A stretch of 16,143 nt of DNA from JASMHC01 sp964476515 (GCA_964476515.1 CAYZAY010000055.1:1-16143), one strand, 5' to 3'. Shown: positions 1-8,078, counted from the stretch's first letter. Notes: generated from the letters alone by a model not told the origin. Numbers and translations are program-made.

Positions 1-64
1 GTCATAAGTTGTATCAACGCGATTTAAAGGCGAAATTGCTTGGATCACCATCAATAATCCCCCT

Positions 65-2029
65 GTGAATGCCACATCAACGGCTGTTCGCGCAGGGTTA
101 CTAAGTGCTGTAAAAAGCGTCGCAGAGTCAAAATACGCCGTCATCGAATGCGCTGGCCGTACGTTTGTTGCCGGTGGTGACATGTCCGAATTTGATGCGT
201 CACCTGCCCTGCCTCATTTGCCAGACGTATATCAGGCAATCGAAGATTCTCCGGTCATGTTCGTCGCGCTTATGCACGGTAATGTTCTTGGCGGTGGTTT
301 TGAATTGGCACTGGCCTGTGATTTTCGGATCGCAGCGGACGGAACCCGTTTTGGTCTTCCAGAAGTCAACGTCGGTCTGATCCCGGGCGCTGGCGGAACG
401 CAGCGCTTGCCTCGACTTATCGGGCTAGACGCGTCCATCGACGTGGCCTGTTCGGGCAAAATACTGACAGCATCACAACTTGCTGAACTTGGCGGCTTGG
501 ACTTGATTGCGCCCAACGATCTTCAAGCAGCTGCGAAGTCATTCATTGCCACCAACCCAGAAGCCCCCACACCGGTTTCCAAACGGTCGGTGAAACAATT
601 GCCAACCGACGTGATTGAAGAAAAGCGGGCTGCGATCAAGAAACGCGCCAAGGGTCAGCAATCCCCTCTTTTGAATTTCGAGGCCTTACTTTGGTCCTTA
701 GAACCGTTTTACATCGGCCAACCAAAAGAGCGCCAGCGCCATCTTGATTTGCGCCATTCCGCCGAAAGCCGCGCACTACGGCACGCCTTCTTTTCGGAAC
801 GCAGCGTCGCACGGCCATCGGCAATCAAAGACGCGACGGCCATCGACATATCAAAAATCGCTATCGTCGGCGGAGGTCTAATGGGCGCTGGCATCGCAAC
901 TGCCTGTTTAAGCGGAGGCTATCAGGTCACGATCATCGAACGCGATTTGGATGCAGCGAACGCCGCGCTAGACCGCGTGACCGGTCTGATTGGCGGATCG
1001 TTTAAGCGCGGTAAGATTTCGCAGGAAAAGCACGACGCACAATTGGCAGCGTTCACAACAACCGACAGCTACGCCGACGCCAAGGACTGCGATCTAGCGA
1101 TTGAAGCGGTGTTTGAAGACCTCGACGTGAAACGTCAGGTGTTTGAATCCCTGTCAGCACACATGAGAGATGACGCCATTCTTGCCACGAATACCTCGTA
1201 TCTCGATCCAGAAGCGATCTTTGACGGTGTTGCAAACCCATCCCGATGCTTGGGGCTGCACTTCTTTTCCCCCGCACACATCATGAAGCTGCTTGAGATC
1301 GTCAGAACTCCGGCAACATCCGCGGATGTTTTGGCAACGGGGTTTGCACTTGGCAAACGCCTTAAAAAAATCTCAGTCCTGTCGGGTATTTGTGACGGAT
1401 TTATCGGCAACCGGATGTTGGCGGCTTACAGACGTGAAGCAGACTATCTTTTAGCTGACGGTGCGCTTCCACACGAAATAGACGCTGCCATGTGCGCGTT
1501 TGGCATGCCTATGGGACCGTATGAACTTGGCGACCTAACCGGTCTGCAAATCGCTTGGGCAAACCGAAAGCGTCAGGCCGCGACACGCCCAGAGGCCGAG
1601 CGTTATATCACCATCGCCGATCAACTTTGCGAACTTGAACGTTTTGGCCAGCGTAGTGGCAAGGGCTGGTATCGCTACGAAGAAGGTAACCGAAAGCCAA
1701 TCGTAGACCCCGATGTCGAAGCCATCATTCTTGATTATTCCACCCAGCAAGGCATCACCCGTAAAACGTTTTCGCCCGAAGATATCTCTTCGCGATTGAT
1801 GGCCGTCTTTGCAAACGAAGGTGCCCGTATTGTCAGTGAAGGCATCGCTGAAAACGCTGCGGCCGTGGATATGGTGAAAATCTCTGGCTACGGTTTTCCG
1901 CGCTGGCACGGAGGTCCGATGAATTATGCCAAGGAAATCGGCTGGTCTGCGACCGCCAAGACAATGCAATCCGTTGCGCAAGAAAGCCCAGATAGCTGGA
2001 CGCTCGCCGACTTTTCAGAATTAGACTGA
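65..2029 (+). CDS. Fused enoyl-CoA hydratase / 3-hydroxyacyl-CoA dehydrogenase (FadB/FadJ-like), 5' end uncertain
   Basis: Bifunctional beta-oxidation enzyme of the cytoplasm: it hydrates a 2-enoyl-CoA and oxidises the resulting 3-hydroxyacyl-CoA with NAD. The crotonase domain covers about residues 1-200, with the oxyanion-hole segment FVAGGD (34-39) and the two catalytic glutamates E80 and E100, spaced 20 apart as in FadB. The dehydrogenase part has a nucleotide-binding loop GGGLMGAG (269-276) and the catalytic pair H399/E411, spaced 12 apart as in FadB. The C-terminal dehydrogenase repeat is present. Position 65 (GTG) is the first usual start codon, but clear crotonase-like sequence (GEIAWITINNPPVNA) runs in frame upstream of it to a stop at 5-7, so the gene is probably longer or damaged. 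It ends 11 bases before paaZ, so it probably acts on CoA intermediates of phenylacetate degradation. A general fatty-acid role is the alternative. Confidence 0.88.
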   Translation: MNATSTAVRAGLLSAVKSVAESKYAVIECAGRTFVAGGDMSEFDASPALPHLPDVYQAIEDSPVMFVALMHGNVLGGGFELALACDFRIAADGTRFGLPEVNVGLIPGAGGTQRLPRLIGLDASIDVACSGKILTASQLAELGGLDLIAPNDLQAAAKSFIATNPEAPTPVSKRSVKQLPTDVIEEKRAAIKKRAKGQQSPLLNFEALLWSLEPFYIGQPKERQRHLDLRHSAESRALRHAFFSERSVARPSAIKDATAIDISKIAIVGGGLMGAGIATACLSGGYQVTIIERDLDAANAALDRVTGLIGGSFKRGKISQEKHDAQLAAFTTTDSYADAKDCDLAIEAVFEDLDVKRQVFESLSAHMRDDAILATNTSYLDPEAIFDGVANPSRCLGLHFFSPAHIMKLLEIVRTPATSADVLATGFALGKRLKKISVLSGICDGFIGNRMLAAYRREADYLLADGALPHEIDAAMCAFGMPMGPYELGDLTGLQIAWANRKRQAATRPEAERYITIADQLCELERFGQRSGKGWYRYEEGNRKPIVDPDVEAIILDYSTQQGITRKTFSPEDISSRLMAVFANEGARIVSEGIAENAAAVDMVKISGYGFPRWHGGPMNYAKEIGWSATAKTMQSVAQESPDSWTLADFSELD

Positions 2030-2040
2030 GGACTGGATCT

Positions 2041-4071
2041 ATGACCATTCAACAAATCGAAAGCTTTGCTCACGGCCAGTGGATCAGCCCTGACGATTCA
2101 GCCAGAGCGGTGTATTCTGCGATCACGGGCGCCCAAATAGGTCGGGCTGGGAACAACGCGCTCAACGTCCAGTCGATGCTGGAATATGCGAAATCCAAAG
2201 GCGGCCCTGCCCTGCGCGCGATGACGTTCCATGATCGTGCACGGCTGCTCAAAGCACTGGCGGTCTATCTTGGTGAACGCAAGCAAGAGCTTTACGATAT
2301 CTCATTTGCCACCGGCGCGACCCAATCGGATCACATGATTGATATCGACGGCGGCATCGGCACCGTTTTCGTCTTCGCCTCTAAGGGGCGTCGGGAAATG
2401 CCCGACGGTAAAGTGTATCTTGATGGCGATGTCGAGCAACTCAGCCGCAATGGCACCTTCCTTGGCCAACACATCGCGACCTCGCTCAAAGGCGTTGCGG
2501 TTCATATCAACGCCTTCAATTTCCCCGTCTGGGGAATGCTTGAAAAGCTGGCGCCCACGCTGCTTGCCGGTGTTCCGGCCATCGTTAAGCCTGCGACAGC
2601 AACCTGTTATGTGACCGAGCTTTGCGTTCGTATGATGCTGAAAAGCGGACTCTTGCCAGAAGGCGCGCTGCAACTGGTCTCTGGCGGGTTGGGCAACATG
2701 CTTGACCTGTTGGACTGTCAGGACGTGGTTAGCTTTACCGGTTCGGCACAGACTGCCCTGAACCTACGGGCTAACCCGAACATCCTGCAGAACTCGGTTC
2801 GTTTTGTTGCTGAACAAGATAGCCTTAACGCATCAGTTCTGGGTCCAGACGTAACCCCCGAGACGCCAGAATTCGACTTGTTCATCAAAGAAGTACACCG
2901 CGAGATTACTGCAAAAGCCGGACAGAAGTGTACAGCCATTCGTCGTGTTTTTGTTCCAGAGGCCCAGACCGACGCCGTGCTTGAAGCGCTCAAAGCGCGT
3001 ATGGCGAAAACGGTGGTTGGCCATCCGCAATCGCAAGGGGTGCGCATGGGGGCCTTGGTTTCGAACGACCAAAAGGCCGATGTTCTGTCCAAGATCCAAG
3101 AGTTTGGAAGTGAAGTCGAACAGGTCTTTGGCGATCTCGAAAATTTTGCGCCCGTGGACGCGGATGCCAGCAAGGGCGCTTTCCTGCCTCAGATGCTGTT
3201 GCACTGTAGTGATCCGGATGCAGCCCAGCGGGTCCATGACACCGAAGCATTCGGTCCCGTTTCAACGGTCATGGGATACCGCGATCTGGACCACGCCATT
3301 GATCTTGTGAACATAGGCGGCGGTAGCCTTGTGACATCTCTGATCACGCACAGCGGCGATGTTGCCCGCGAAGTTGTTCTGGGGGCTGCAGCTTTTAACG
3401 GACGTATCTACATCAACAACCGCGACAGCATGAAGGAAAGCACCGGACACGGTTCCCCCTTGCCCCACATGGTTCACGGCGGCCCGGGTCGTGCAGGCGG
3501 CGGCGAAGAGCTGGGCGGCATTCGTGGCGTTATGCACTACATGCAACGGACGGCTATTCAGGGCAGCCCTGATATCCTTAGCGCTATTGGTGAAAAATGG
3601 GTGCTCAACGCCAGCGAACAAGTTGACGAAGCACATCCGTTTACCCGTCGCTTCAACGATCTGCAGATCGGCAACACCATTCACACGAAATCGCGTGAAA
3701 TCACGCTGGATGACATCGAACATTTCGCCAATTTCACCGGTGATACGTTCTATGCTCATATGGATGAAGACGCCGCCGCCGCGAACCCGTTCTTTCCGGG
3801 TCGCGTCGCACACGGGTATCTTTTGCTTAGCTTTGCGGCGGGTCTGTTCGTACAGCCCGATCCCGGCCCTGTTCTGGCAAACACCGGCTTGGACAATTTG
3901 CGCTTTATGAAGCCTGTTTCTCCGGGCGATAGCATGCAGGTTCGTTTGACGGTGAAGCACAAGACGCCCCGTAACGACGAATATGGTGAAATCCGCTGGC
4001 ACGTTACCTTGACCAATCAAGACGACGAACTGGTTGCGGAATACGAACTACTAACAATGGTGTCCTACTAA
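2041..4071 (+). CDS. paaZ: PaaZ: oxepin-CoA hydrolase / 3-oxo-5,6-dehydrosuberyl-CoA semialdehyde dehydrogenase
   Basis: Ring-cleaving bifunctional enzyme of aerobic phenylacetyl-CoA degradation: the C-terminal hydratase opens oxepin-CoA and the N-terminal dehydrogenase oxidises the reactive aldehyde with NADP. Residues 1 to about 520 form an aldehyde dehydrogenase domain with the general base E258 (FVAEQD) and nucleophile C297 (AGQKCT). Residues about 530-676 form an R-specific MaoC-type hydratase domain with D568 and H573 in GDTFYAHMD. Both pairs are offset by a constant amount from the E. coli PaaZ residues (E256/C295, D561/H566), so both activities look intact. Length is 676 residues, near the family norm. 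The start has AGGA at 2029-2032, overlapping the upstream stop codon, eight bases before the ATG. It is co-directional with the beta-oxidation fusion and the paaX-like gene. Confidence 0.95.
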   Translation: MTIQQIESFAHGQWISPDDSARAVYSAITGAQIGRAGNNALNVQSMLEYAKSKGGPALRAMTFHDRARLLKALAVYLGERKQELYDISFATGATQSDHMIDIDGGIGTVFVFASKGRREMPDGKVYLDGDVEQLSRNGTFLGQHIATSLKGVAVHINAFNFPVWGMLEKLAPTLLAGVPAIVKPATATCYVTELCVRMMLKSGLLPEGALQLVSGGLGNMLDLLDCQDVVSFTGSAQTALNLRANPNILQNSVRFVAEQDSLNASVLGPDVTPETPEFDLFIKEVHREITAKAGQKCTAIRRVFVPEAQTDAVLEALKARMAKTVVGHPQSQGVRMGALVSNDQKADVLSKIQEFGSEVEQVFGDLENFAPVDADASKGAFLPQMLLHCSDPDAAQRVHDTEAFGPVSTVMGYRDLDHAIDLVNIGGGSLVTSLITHSGDVAREVVLGAAAFNGRIYINNRDSMKESTGHGSPLPHMVHGGPGRAGGGEELGGIRGVMHYMQRTAIQGSPDILSAIGEKWVLNASEQVDEAHPFTRRFNDLQIGNTIHTKSREITLDDIEHFANFTGDTFYAHMDEDAAAANPFFPGRVAHGYLLLSFAAGLFVQPDPGPVLANTGLDNLRFMKPVSPGDSMQVRLTVKHKTPRNDEYGEIRWHVTLTNQDDELVAEYELLTMVSY

Positions 4072-4082
4072 TCCACGCTTTT

Positions 4083-4106
4083 GGGTGGTTCCCTTTGGGA
4101 TCACCC
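4083..4106 (+). promoter_or_regulatory. Stem-loop between paaZ and the paaX-like gene
   Basis: GGGTG pairs with CACCC, then a small internal asymmetry, then TCCC pairs with GGGA around a TTT loop. No T-run follows, so it is not a standard intrinsic terminator. It fills much of the 49-base gap and could be a messenger-end stabiliser, a Rho-associated stop, or a regulator-binding site. Confidence 0.45.
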
Positions 4107-4120
4107 GATAAAGTCGCGGT

Positions 4121-4909
4121 ATGAGTGACTTTCAACGCGCGATCGACATTTTGACCCAAGGGGACCGGCATCGTGTCTGGTCCCTTGTTGTTACTGTGTT
4201 CGGCGATCTTGCGCGCGAAGAAGGTGATGAAATCAGCGCCCAAACCCTTGGAAAACTGACCGAACCGCTTGGAGTAAAGTCGGAAGCATTGCGGGTTGCT
4301 CTTCATCGGCTTCGCAAAGAAGGTTGGCTGGAAAGCAGACGCACTGGGCGTAGCAGTTCGTATTTCCTAACCAAGTTCGGTCAAAGCCAAACCAAATCAG
4401 CCACTCCCCGTATTTATTGTCAGACACTTCCCGAAACCTCTGACTGGCGTTTGTTGCTTTCGCCGGGAAGTTCGGCCAGTACGATATCCGCACTGGCATC
4501 ACTTGAGGCGACCGGCGACATCGTGCGCTTGGGCAATAGTTCATTTTTTGGCAAATACCGATCTAACGAAATACCTGATGATGTATTTGCTGCGTGGGTT
4601 GAGAAATCTGAAGTCCCCGATTGGGTCAAAACCGCCGTTGTTACTCAGGAAATCTGTAACAGCTACGCCAAGCTTGCCCAATCATTCAAAAGCGTATCAG
4701 ACTGTCTAGGCACCACGACAGATGCAATTGAACGCGCCGCGTTGCGTACGCTAATCGTCCATAGCTGGCGACGCACATTGCTTAGGCACATGGACATTCC
4801 CGCTTCCTTTTATCCGTCCGACTGTCAGGCGCACGAATGCAAAGACCTATTCCTTGGACTGCTTGAAAAACTTCCAAGGCCAATGTTGGAAGAAATTAGC
4901 GGCGGCTAA
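4121..4909 (+). CDS. paaX: PaaX-family transcriptional repressor
   Basis: Regulator of the phenylacetate pathway; family members repress paa genes and are released by phenylacetyl-CoA. The N-terminal part has a winged helix-turn-helix around residues 38-85 (TLGKLTEPLGVKSEALRVAL then LRKEGWLESRRTGRSSSYFL), preceded by the typical VTVFGD segment. The remaining residues match the all-helical C-terminal region of PaaX-like proteins in general layout. At 262 residues it is shorter than E. coli PaaX (about 316). The ATG has no strong ribosome binding site. It lies 49 bases after paaZ, beyond a stem-loop, and overlaps tail-to-tail with the marR gene by four bases. Family membership is clear; phenylacetyl-CoA as ligand is inferred from paaZ next door. 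Confidence 0.85.
   Translation: MSDFQRAIDILTQGDRHRVWSLVVTVFGDLAREEGDEISAQTLGKLTEPLGVKSEALRVALHRLRKEGWLESRRTGRSSSYFLTKFGQSQTKSATPRIYCQTLPETSDWRLLLSPGSSASTISALASLEATGDIVRLGNSSFFGKYRSNEIPDDVFAAWVEKSEVPDWVKTAVVTQEICNSYAKLAQSFKSVSDCLGTTTDAIERAALRTLIVHSWRRTLLRHMDIPASFYPSDCQAHECKDLFLGLLEKLPRPMLEEISGG
4866..4892 (-). terminator. Intrinsic terminator of the marR gene, inside the paaX 3' coding end
   Basis: Read on the minus strand, CTTCCAA and TTGGAAG (7-base perfect arms, 8-base loop) are followed directly by TTTTTC. The hairpin begins 14 bases after the marR stop codon. On the plus strand no T-run follows, so it should act only on the minus-strand transcript. Confidence 0.6.
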
Positions 4910-5340
4910 AGTTTGGCTATTTTTAGCAAAGCAACGCGCAATACCTTTAGTTCGTTTACGGTAAGGTTCGCGCCAAGATTGCGATCATAGTCTTGGGCAA
5001 TTTCGTGCATGTTCTGATAGGCTTGCATACCCATCTTCGTCAAACGAAGGATTTCGCTTCTTCGATCTGATTCAACCCGTTCCCGCGTCAGGAAACGGCG
5101 CTTTTCAAGAGCGGCCACAGCACGCGAAACTTTGGTTTTGTGCATTTTGGACATGTCACAAATCTCGCGGGCGGTTTTTTCACCGTAATATCCAAGATGA
5201 AATAGCACGCGCCACTCGGTGCGAAGCATTCCATATCTGTCTTTATATTGGCGCTGAAACGCGATGCTGCTTTCTTCAGCTGCCTGATTCAACAGGTAGG
5301 GAAGGAACAACATGAGATCAAAGGTGCTTTTTTCTGTCAT
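4906..5340 (-). CDS. MarR-family transcriptional regulator, probable regulator of the homogentisate genes
   Basis: A 144-residue MarR-type dimeric DNA-binding protein. The winged helix-turn-helix spans about residues 55-105, with recognition region ICDMSKMHKTKVSRAVAALE and wing ERVESDRRSEILRLTKMG; the wing carries the D-R-R signature of the family. It is divergent from hmgA with a 72-base gap holding an inverted repeat, the usual arrangement for a local repressor whose ligand is a substrate or intermediate of the pathway. The stop codon overlaps that of the paaX-like gene. The start is the ATG at 5340, with only a weak purine stretch upstream. The target is inferred from position; HpaR-like regulation of a hydroxyphenylacetate route would fit the neighbouring hydroxylase. 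Confidence 0.85.
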   Translation of the reverse strand: MTEKSTFDLMLFLPYLLNQAAEESSIAFQRQYKDRYGMLRTEWRVLFHLGYYGEKTAREICDMSKMHKTKVSRAVAALEKRRFLTRERVESDRRSEILRLTKMGMQAYQNMHEIAQDYDRNLGANLTVNELKVLRVALLKIAKL

Positions 5341-5356
5341 TTTTTCGATCTACCGC

Positions 5357-5397
5357 TTGTTAGTTACATAATCAACTAATATTCCAACCGAACTAAC
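5357..5397. promoter_or_regulatory. Operator and promoter region between marR and hmgA
   Basis: TTAGTT (5360-5365) and AACTAA (5374-5379) form an inverted repeat with an 8-base spacer, and a further AACTAAC lies at 5391-5397. AT-rich palindromes of about 20 bases are typical MarR binding sites. Candidate core promoter elements overlap it: CATAAT at 5367-5372, or TTGTTA (5357-5362) with TATTCC 17 bases later. Binding here could control both hmgA and marR. Confidence 0.6.
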
Positions 5398-5412
5398 GCG
5401 CAGGAGAACACC

Positions 5413-6774
5413 ATGAACCGTCAAACGATTCCGACTGATTTGCAGCGCGCTGCAACGCCCTTCGGAACGACAGATGGCTATATGCCAGGCTTTGGAAACG
5501 ACTTTGAAACAGAAGCACTTCCGGGTGCGTTGCCGCAGGGCATGAATTCGCCACAGAAGTGTAACTACGGTCTATACGGCGAACAGCTATCGGGAACTGC
5601 TTTCACAGCACCGTCGCACCAGAACGAACGCACTTGGTGCTATCGTATTCGACCATCCGTCAAACATTCGCATCGGTACGAGAAAATCGATCTTCCCCTT
5701 TGGAAGTCTGCACCGAACGTCGACCCCGACGTCATTTCGCTTGGTCAGTATCGTTGGGACGCTGTCCCCCACAGTGACGAAGATTTAACGTGGCTGACCG
5801 GTATGCGAACCATGACCACGGCTGGGGATGTAAATACTCAGGTTGGTATGGCCAATCACATCTATCTTGTGACCGAGTCGATGAAGGACGAATACTTCTT
5901 TTCAGCGGATTCCGAGATTCTTGTGATCCCACAAGAAGGCCGTCTACGCTTTGCAACCGAGTTGGGCGTTATTGACATTGAACCCAAAGAAATTACCATT
6001 ATTCCCCGTGGCTTGCTATACAGAGTTGAAGTGCTTGAAGGCCCTGCTCGCGGGTTTGTCTGCGAAAACTACGGTCAGAAATTTGACCTACCGGGGCGCG
6101 GCCCCATCGGCGCAAACTGCATGGCGAACCGTCGCGACTTTAAAGCGCCTATTGCCGCGTTTGAGGATCGCGATGCCAAATCCCGCATTGTGATAAAGTG
6201 GTGTGGCCAGTTCCATGAAACGCATATCGGGCATTCTCCGCTTGATGTTGTTGCATGGCACGGCAACTACACACCGGTGAAATACGACCTGCGCACCTAT
6301 TGCCCTGTCGGATCGATCCTGTTTGATCACCCTGATCCGTCTATCTTTACAGTCCTGACCGCCCCTTCGGGCGTTCCAGGCACCGCGAATATCGACTTTG
6401 TGCTGTTCCGCGAGCGTTGGATGGTGATGGAAGATACGTTCCGCCCACCTTGGTATCACAAGAACATCATGTCTGAACTGATGGGCAACATTTACGGCCA
6501 GTATGACGCCAAACCGCAGGGCTTTGTTCCCGGCGGCATGTCGCTTCACAATATGATGATCCCACATGGACCCGATAAGAACGCATTTGAAGGCGCTTCA
6601 AACTCGGACCTAAAGCCTGAGAAACTAGACAACACGATGTCGTTCATGATCGAAACCCGCTTCCCGCAGCACCTGACATCATTTGCAGCAAATGAAGCAC
6701 CGCTTCAGGATGACTACATTGATTGCTGGGCGGACATCGAAAAGAAGTTCGACGGAACACCGGGTAAGAAATAA
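5413..6774 (+). CDS. hmgA: Homogentisate 1,2-dioxygenase
   Basis: Non-haem iron dioxygenase that opens the ring of homogentisate with O2 to give maleylacetoacetate, the central ring cleavage of tyrosine, phenylalanine and 3-hydroxyphenylacetate breakdown. The cupin-type core is complete. The iron ligands align with H335, E341 and H371 of the human enzyme as H349 (RPPWYHKN), E355 (MSELMG) and H385 (IPHGPD), with identical spacing of 6 and 30 residues. Typical family segments YMPGFGNDF (near residue 23) and GMSLHNMMIPHGPD (375-388) are present. Length 453 matches the family. AGGAG at 5402-5406 supports the ATG. It is the first gene of the homogentisate cluster and lies opposite a MarR regulator. 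Confidence 0.97.
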   Translation: MNRQTIPTDLQRAATPFGTTDGYMPGFGNDFETEALPGALPQGMNSPQKCNYGLYGEQLSGTAFTAPSHQNERTWCYRIRPSVKHSHRYEKIDLPLWKSAPNVDPDVISLGQYRWDAVPHSDEDLTWLTGMRTMTTAGDVNTQVGMANHIYLVTESMKDEYFFSADSEILVIPQEGRLRFATELGVIDIEPKEITIIPRGLLYRVEVLEGPARGFVCENYGQKFDLPGRGPIGANCMANRRDFKAPIAAFEDRDAKSRIVIKWCGQFHETHIGHSPLDVVAWHGNYTPVKYDLRTYCPVGSILFDHPDPSIFTVLTAPSGVPGTANIDFVLFRERWMVMEDTFRPPWYHKNIMSELMGNIYGQYDAKPQGFVPGGMSLHNMMIPHGPDKNAFEGASNSDLKPEKLDNTMSFMIETRFPQHLTSFAANEAPLQDDYIDCWADIEKKFDGTPGKK

Positions 6775-6779
6775 TTAGA

Positions 6780-6800
6780 ACTGGCTCCGCTTGGACCAGT
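6780..6800 (+). promoter_or_regulatory. Stem-loop between hmgA and fahA
   Basis: ACTGG, a bulged C, then TCC pair with GGA and CCAGT around a GCTT loop. It ends five bases before the AAGGAA ribosome binding site (6805-6810) of fahA. CAAAAAGG follows rather than a T-run, so an intercistronic processing or stability element is more likely than a terminator. Confidence 0.45.
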
Positions 6801-6816
6801 CAAAAAGGAAACGCGA

Positions 6817-8067
6817 ATGACTTTAATGAAATCTTGGGTTGCTTCGGCGAATGACGCCAACCACCCCTTCCCTTTGAACAATCTGCCCTACGGCGTGTTC
6901 TCCACTGCGGGCACCGAAGAACGCTGTGGCGTAGCCATTGGGGATATGATCCTCGATGTGACCGCCGCGGAAGAGACCGGTTTGATCGCCATCTCCGAAA
7001 TCCCAGTCTTTGATGTCCCTTACTGGAATGNNNNNNNNNNCGAGGCATGGGCCCAGTTGCGCGACCGCCTGATTGCCCTTCTAAGGGAAGGTAGCAACGA
7101 TCAGGCCGCGGTTGAGGCGCTTTTGGTTCCAATGGCAGATGCGACGCTCTACATGCCCTTTGCCGTCAGCGAGTACACCGACTTTTACGCCGGTCGCCAG
7201 CACGCCCAGAACATGGGCGCTATTTTGCGCGGCTCGCCTGATCTGCCAGCCAACTGGCTGCACATCCCAATCGGCTACAATGGGCGCGCGTCCTCGGTTG
7301 TGATCTCAGGCACCGACATTCACCGCCCCAACGGCCAGCGCAAAGCGCCTGACGCCGAGATGCCTTCGTTTGGTCCATCCATGCGTCTGGACATTGAATT
7401 GGAAATGGGCGCCATCGTCGGCACCCCGTCCGAGTTTGGCCAACCGATCACTGTCGATCAGGCCGACGAGATGATTTTTGGTTATGTGCTGCTTAACGAC
7501 TGGTCGGCCCGTGACATCCAAGGTTGGGAATATCAGCCCCTTGGCCCGTTTCAGGGCAAAGCCTTTGGCACCTCGATCAGCCCTTGGATCGTGACGGCTG
7601 CTGCGCTGGAGTCCTTCCGCACAGCAACGCCTGAGCGCGAAAAACAGCTATTGCCCTATCTCGATGGCTCAAAAGACGGGCTGTATGACATCGAGCTACA
7701 GGTTTTGATGCAACCCGAAGGCGCCGAGAAAGCCAGTGTCATCGGCGAGACCAATTATAGCCGGATGTACTATTCAGCCGCCGAACAACTTTGCCACCAC
7801 GCCATCGGCGGATGCGCGATGAATGTTGGCGATTTGTTGGGGTCCGGCACAATTTCGGGCCCGACCAAAACAGAATATGGCTCTCTCATGGAAATGAGCT
7901 GGGGTGGACGTGAGCCGTTCACCCTCGACACGGGCGAGACCCGTGGATTTATTGAAGACGGCGATAAACTAACCCTACGCGGCAACGCACGTGGCGATGG
8001 CTTTACCATCGGCTTTGGCGATTGCACCGGAACAATCCTGCCCGCAGTGGCATGGCCCCAAAAATAA
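6817..8067 (+). CDS. fahA: Fumarylacetoacetase (contains a 10-N assembly gap)
   Basis: Hydrolyses fumarylacetoacetate to fumarate and acetoacetate, the last step of the homogentisate route. Metal ligands D122, E194, E196 and D228 and catalytic residues H129, R232, K248 and E359 align with human D126, E199, E201, D233, H133, R237, K253 and E364 at constant offsets, so the enzyme should be active. The N-terminal SH3-like domain occupies roughly residues 15-115. Four residues (72-75) are unknown because of the N run; the frame is kept across it, though the true gap length may differ. The ATG has AAGGAA seven bases upstream. It sits 42 bases after hmgA and 11 bases before the MBL-fold gene, so these three are probably one transcript. 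The usual partner, maleylacetoacetate isomerase, is not adjacent. Confidence 0.96.
   Translation: MTLMKSWVASANDANHPFPLNNLPYGVFSTAGTEERCGVAIGDMILDVTAAEETGLIAISEIPVFDVPYWNXXXXEAWAQLRDRLIALLREGSNDQAAVEALLVPMADATLYMPFAVSEYTDFYAGRQHAQNMGAILRGSPDLPANWLHIPIGYNGRASSVVISGTDIHRPNGQRKAPDAEMPSFGPSMRLDIELEMGAIVGTPSEFGQPITVDQADEMIFGYVLLNDWSARDIQGWEYQPLGPFQGKAFGTSISPWIVTAAALESFRTATPEREKQLLPYLDGSKDGLYDIELQVLMQPEGAEKASVIGETNYSRMYYSAAEQLCHHAIGGCAMNVGDLLGSGTISGPTKTEYGSLMEMSWGGREPFTLDTGETRGFIEDGDKLTLRGNARGDGFTIGFGDCTGTILPAVAWPQK
7031..7040. other. Assembly gap (10 N) inside fahA
   Basis: Ten undetermined bases. Reading frame is continuous on both sides, so fahA is not broken by it as written, but the number of missing bases may be only an estimate. 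Confidence 0.99.
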
Positions 8068-8070
8068 GGA
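8066..8070 (+). promoter_or_regulatory. Ribosome binding site fixing the MBL-gene start
   Basis: AAGGA overlaps the fahA stop codon and lies eight bases before the ATG at 8079. This favours 8079 over an earlier in-frame ATG at 8022 that would overlap fahA and add 19 unrelated residues. Confidence 0.75.
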
Positions 8071-8078
8071 ACACACCC

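Noticed and set aside
3262..4020. 252-codon open frame on the minus strand opposite paaZ
   Set aside because: It lies wholly antisense to a gene with intact catalytic residues, shows no recognisable domain, and has no ribosome binding site; it reflects codon bias of paaZ.
8022..8078. Upstream ATG that would lengthen the MBL protein by 19 residues
   Set aside because: It overlaps the fahA end in another frame, adds non-homologous residues, and AAGGA clearly precedes the ATG at 8079.
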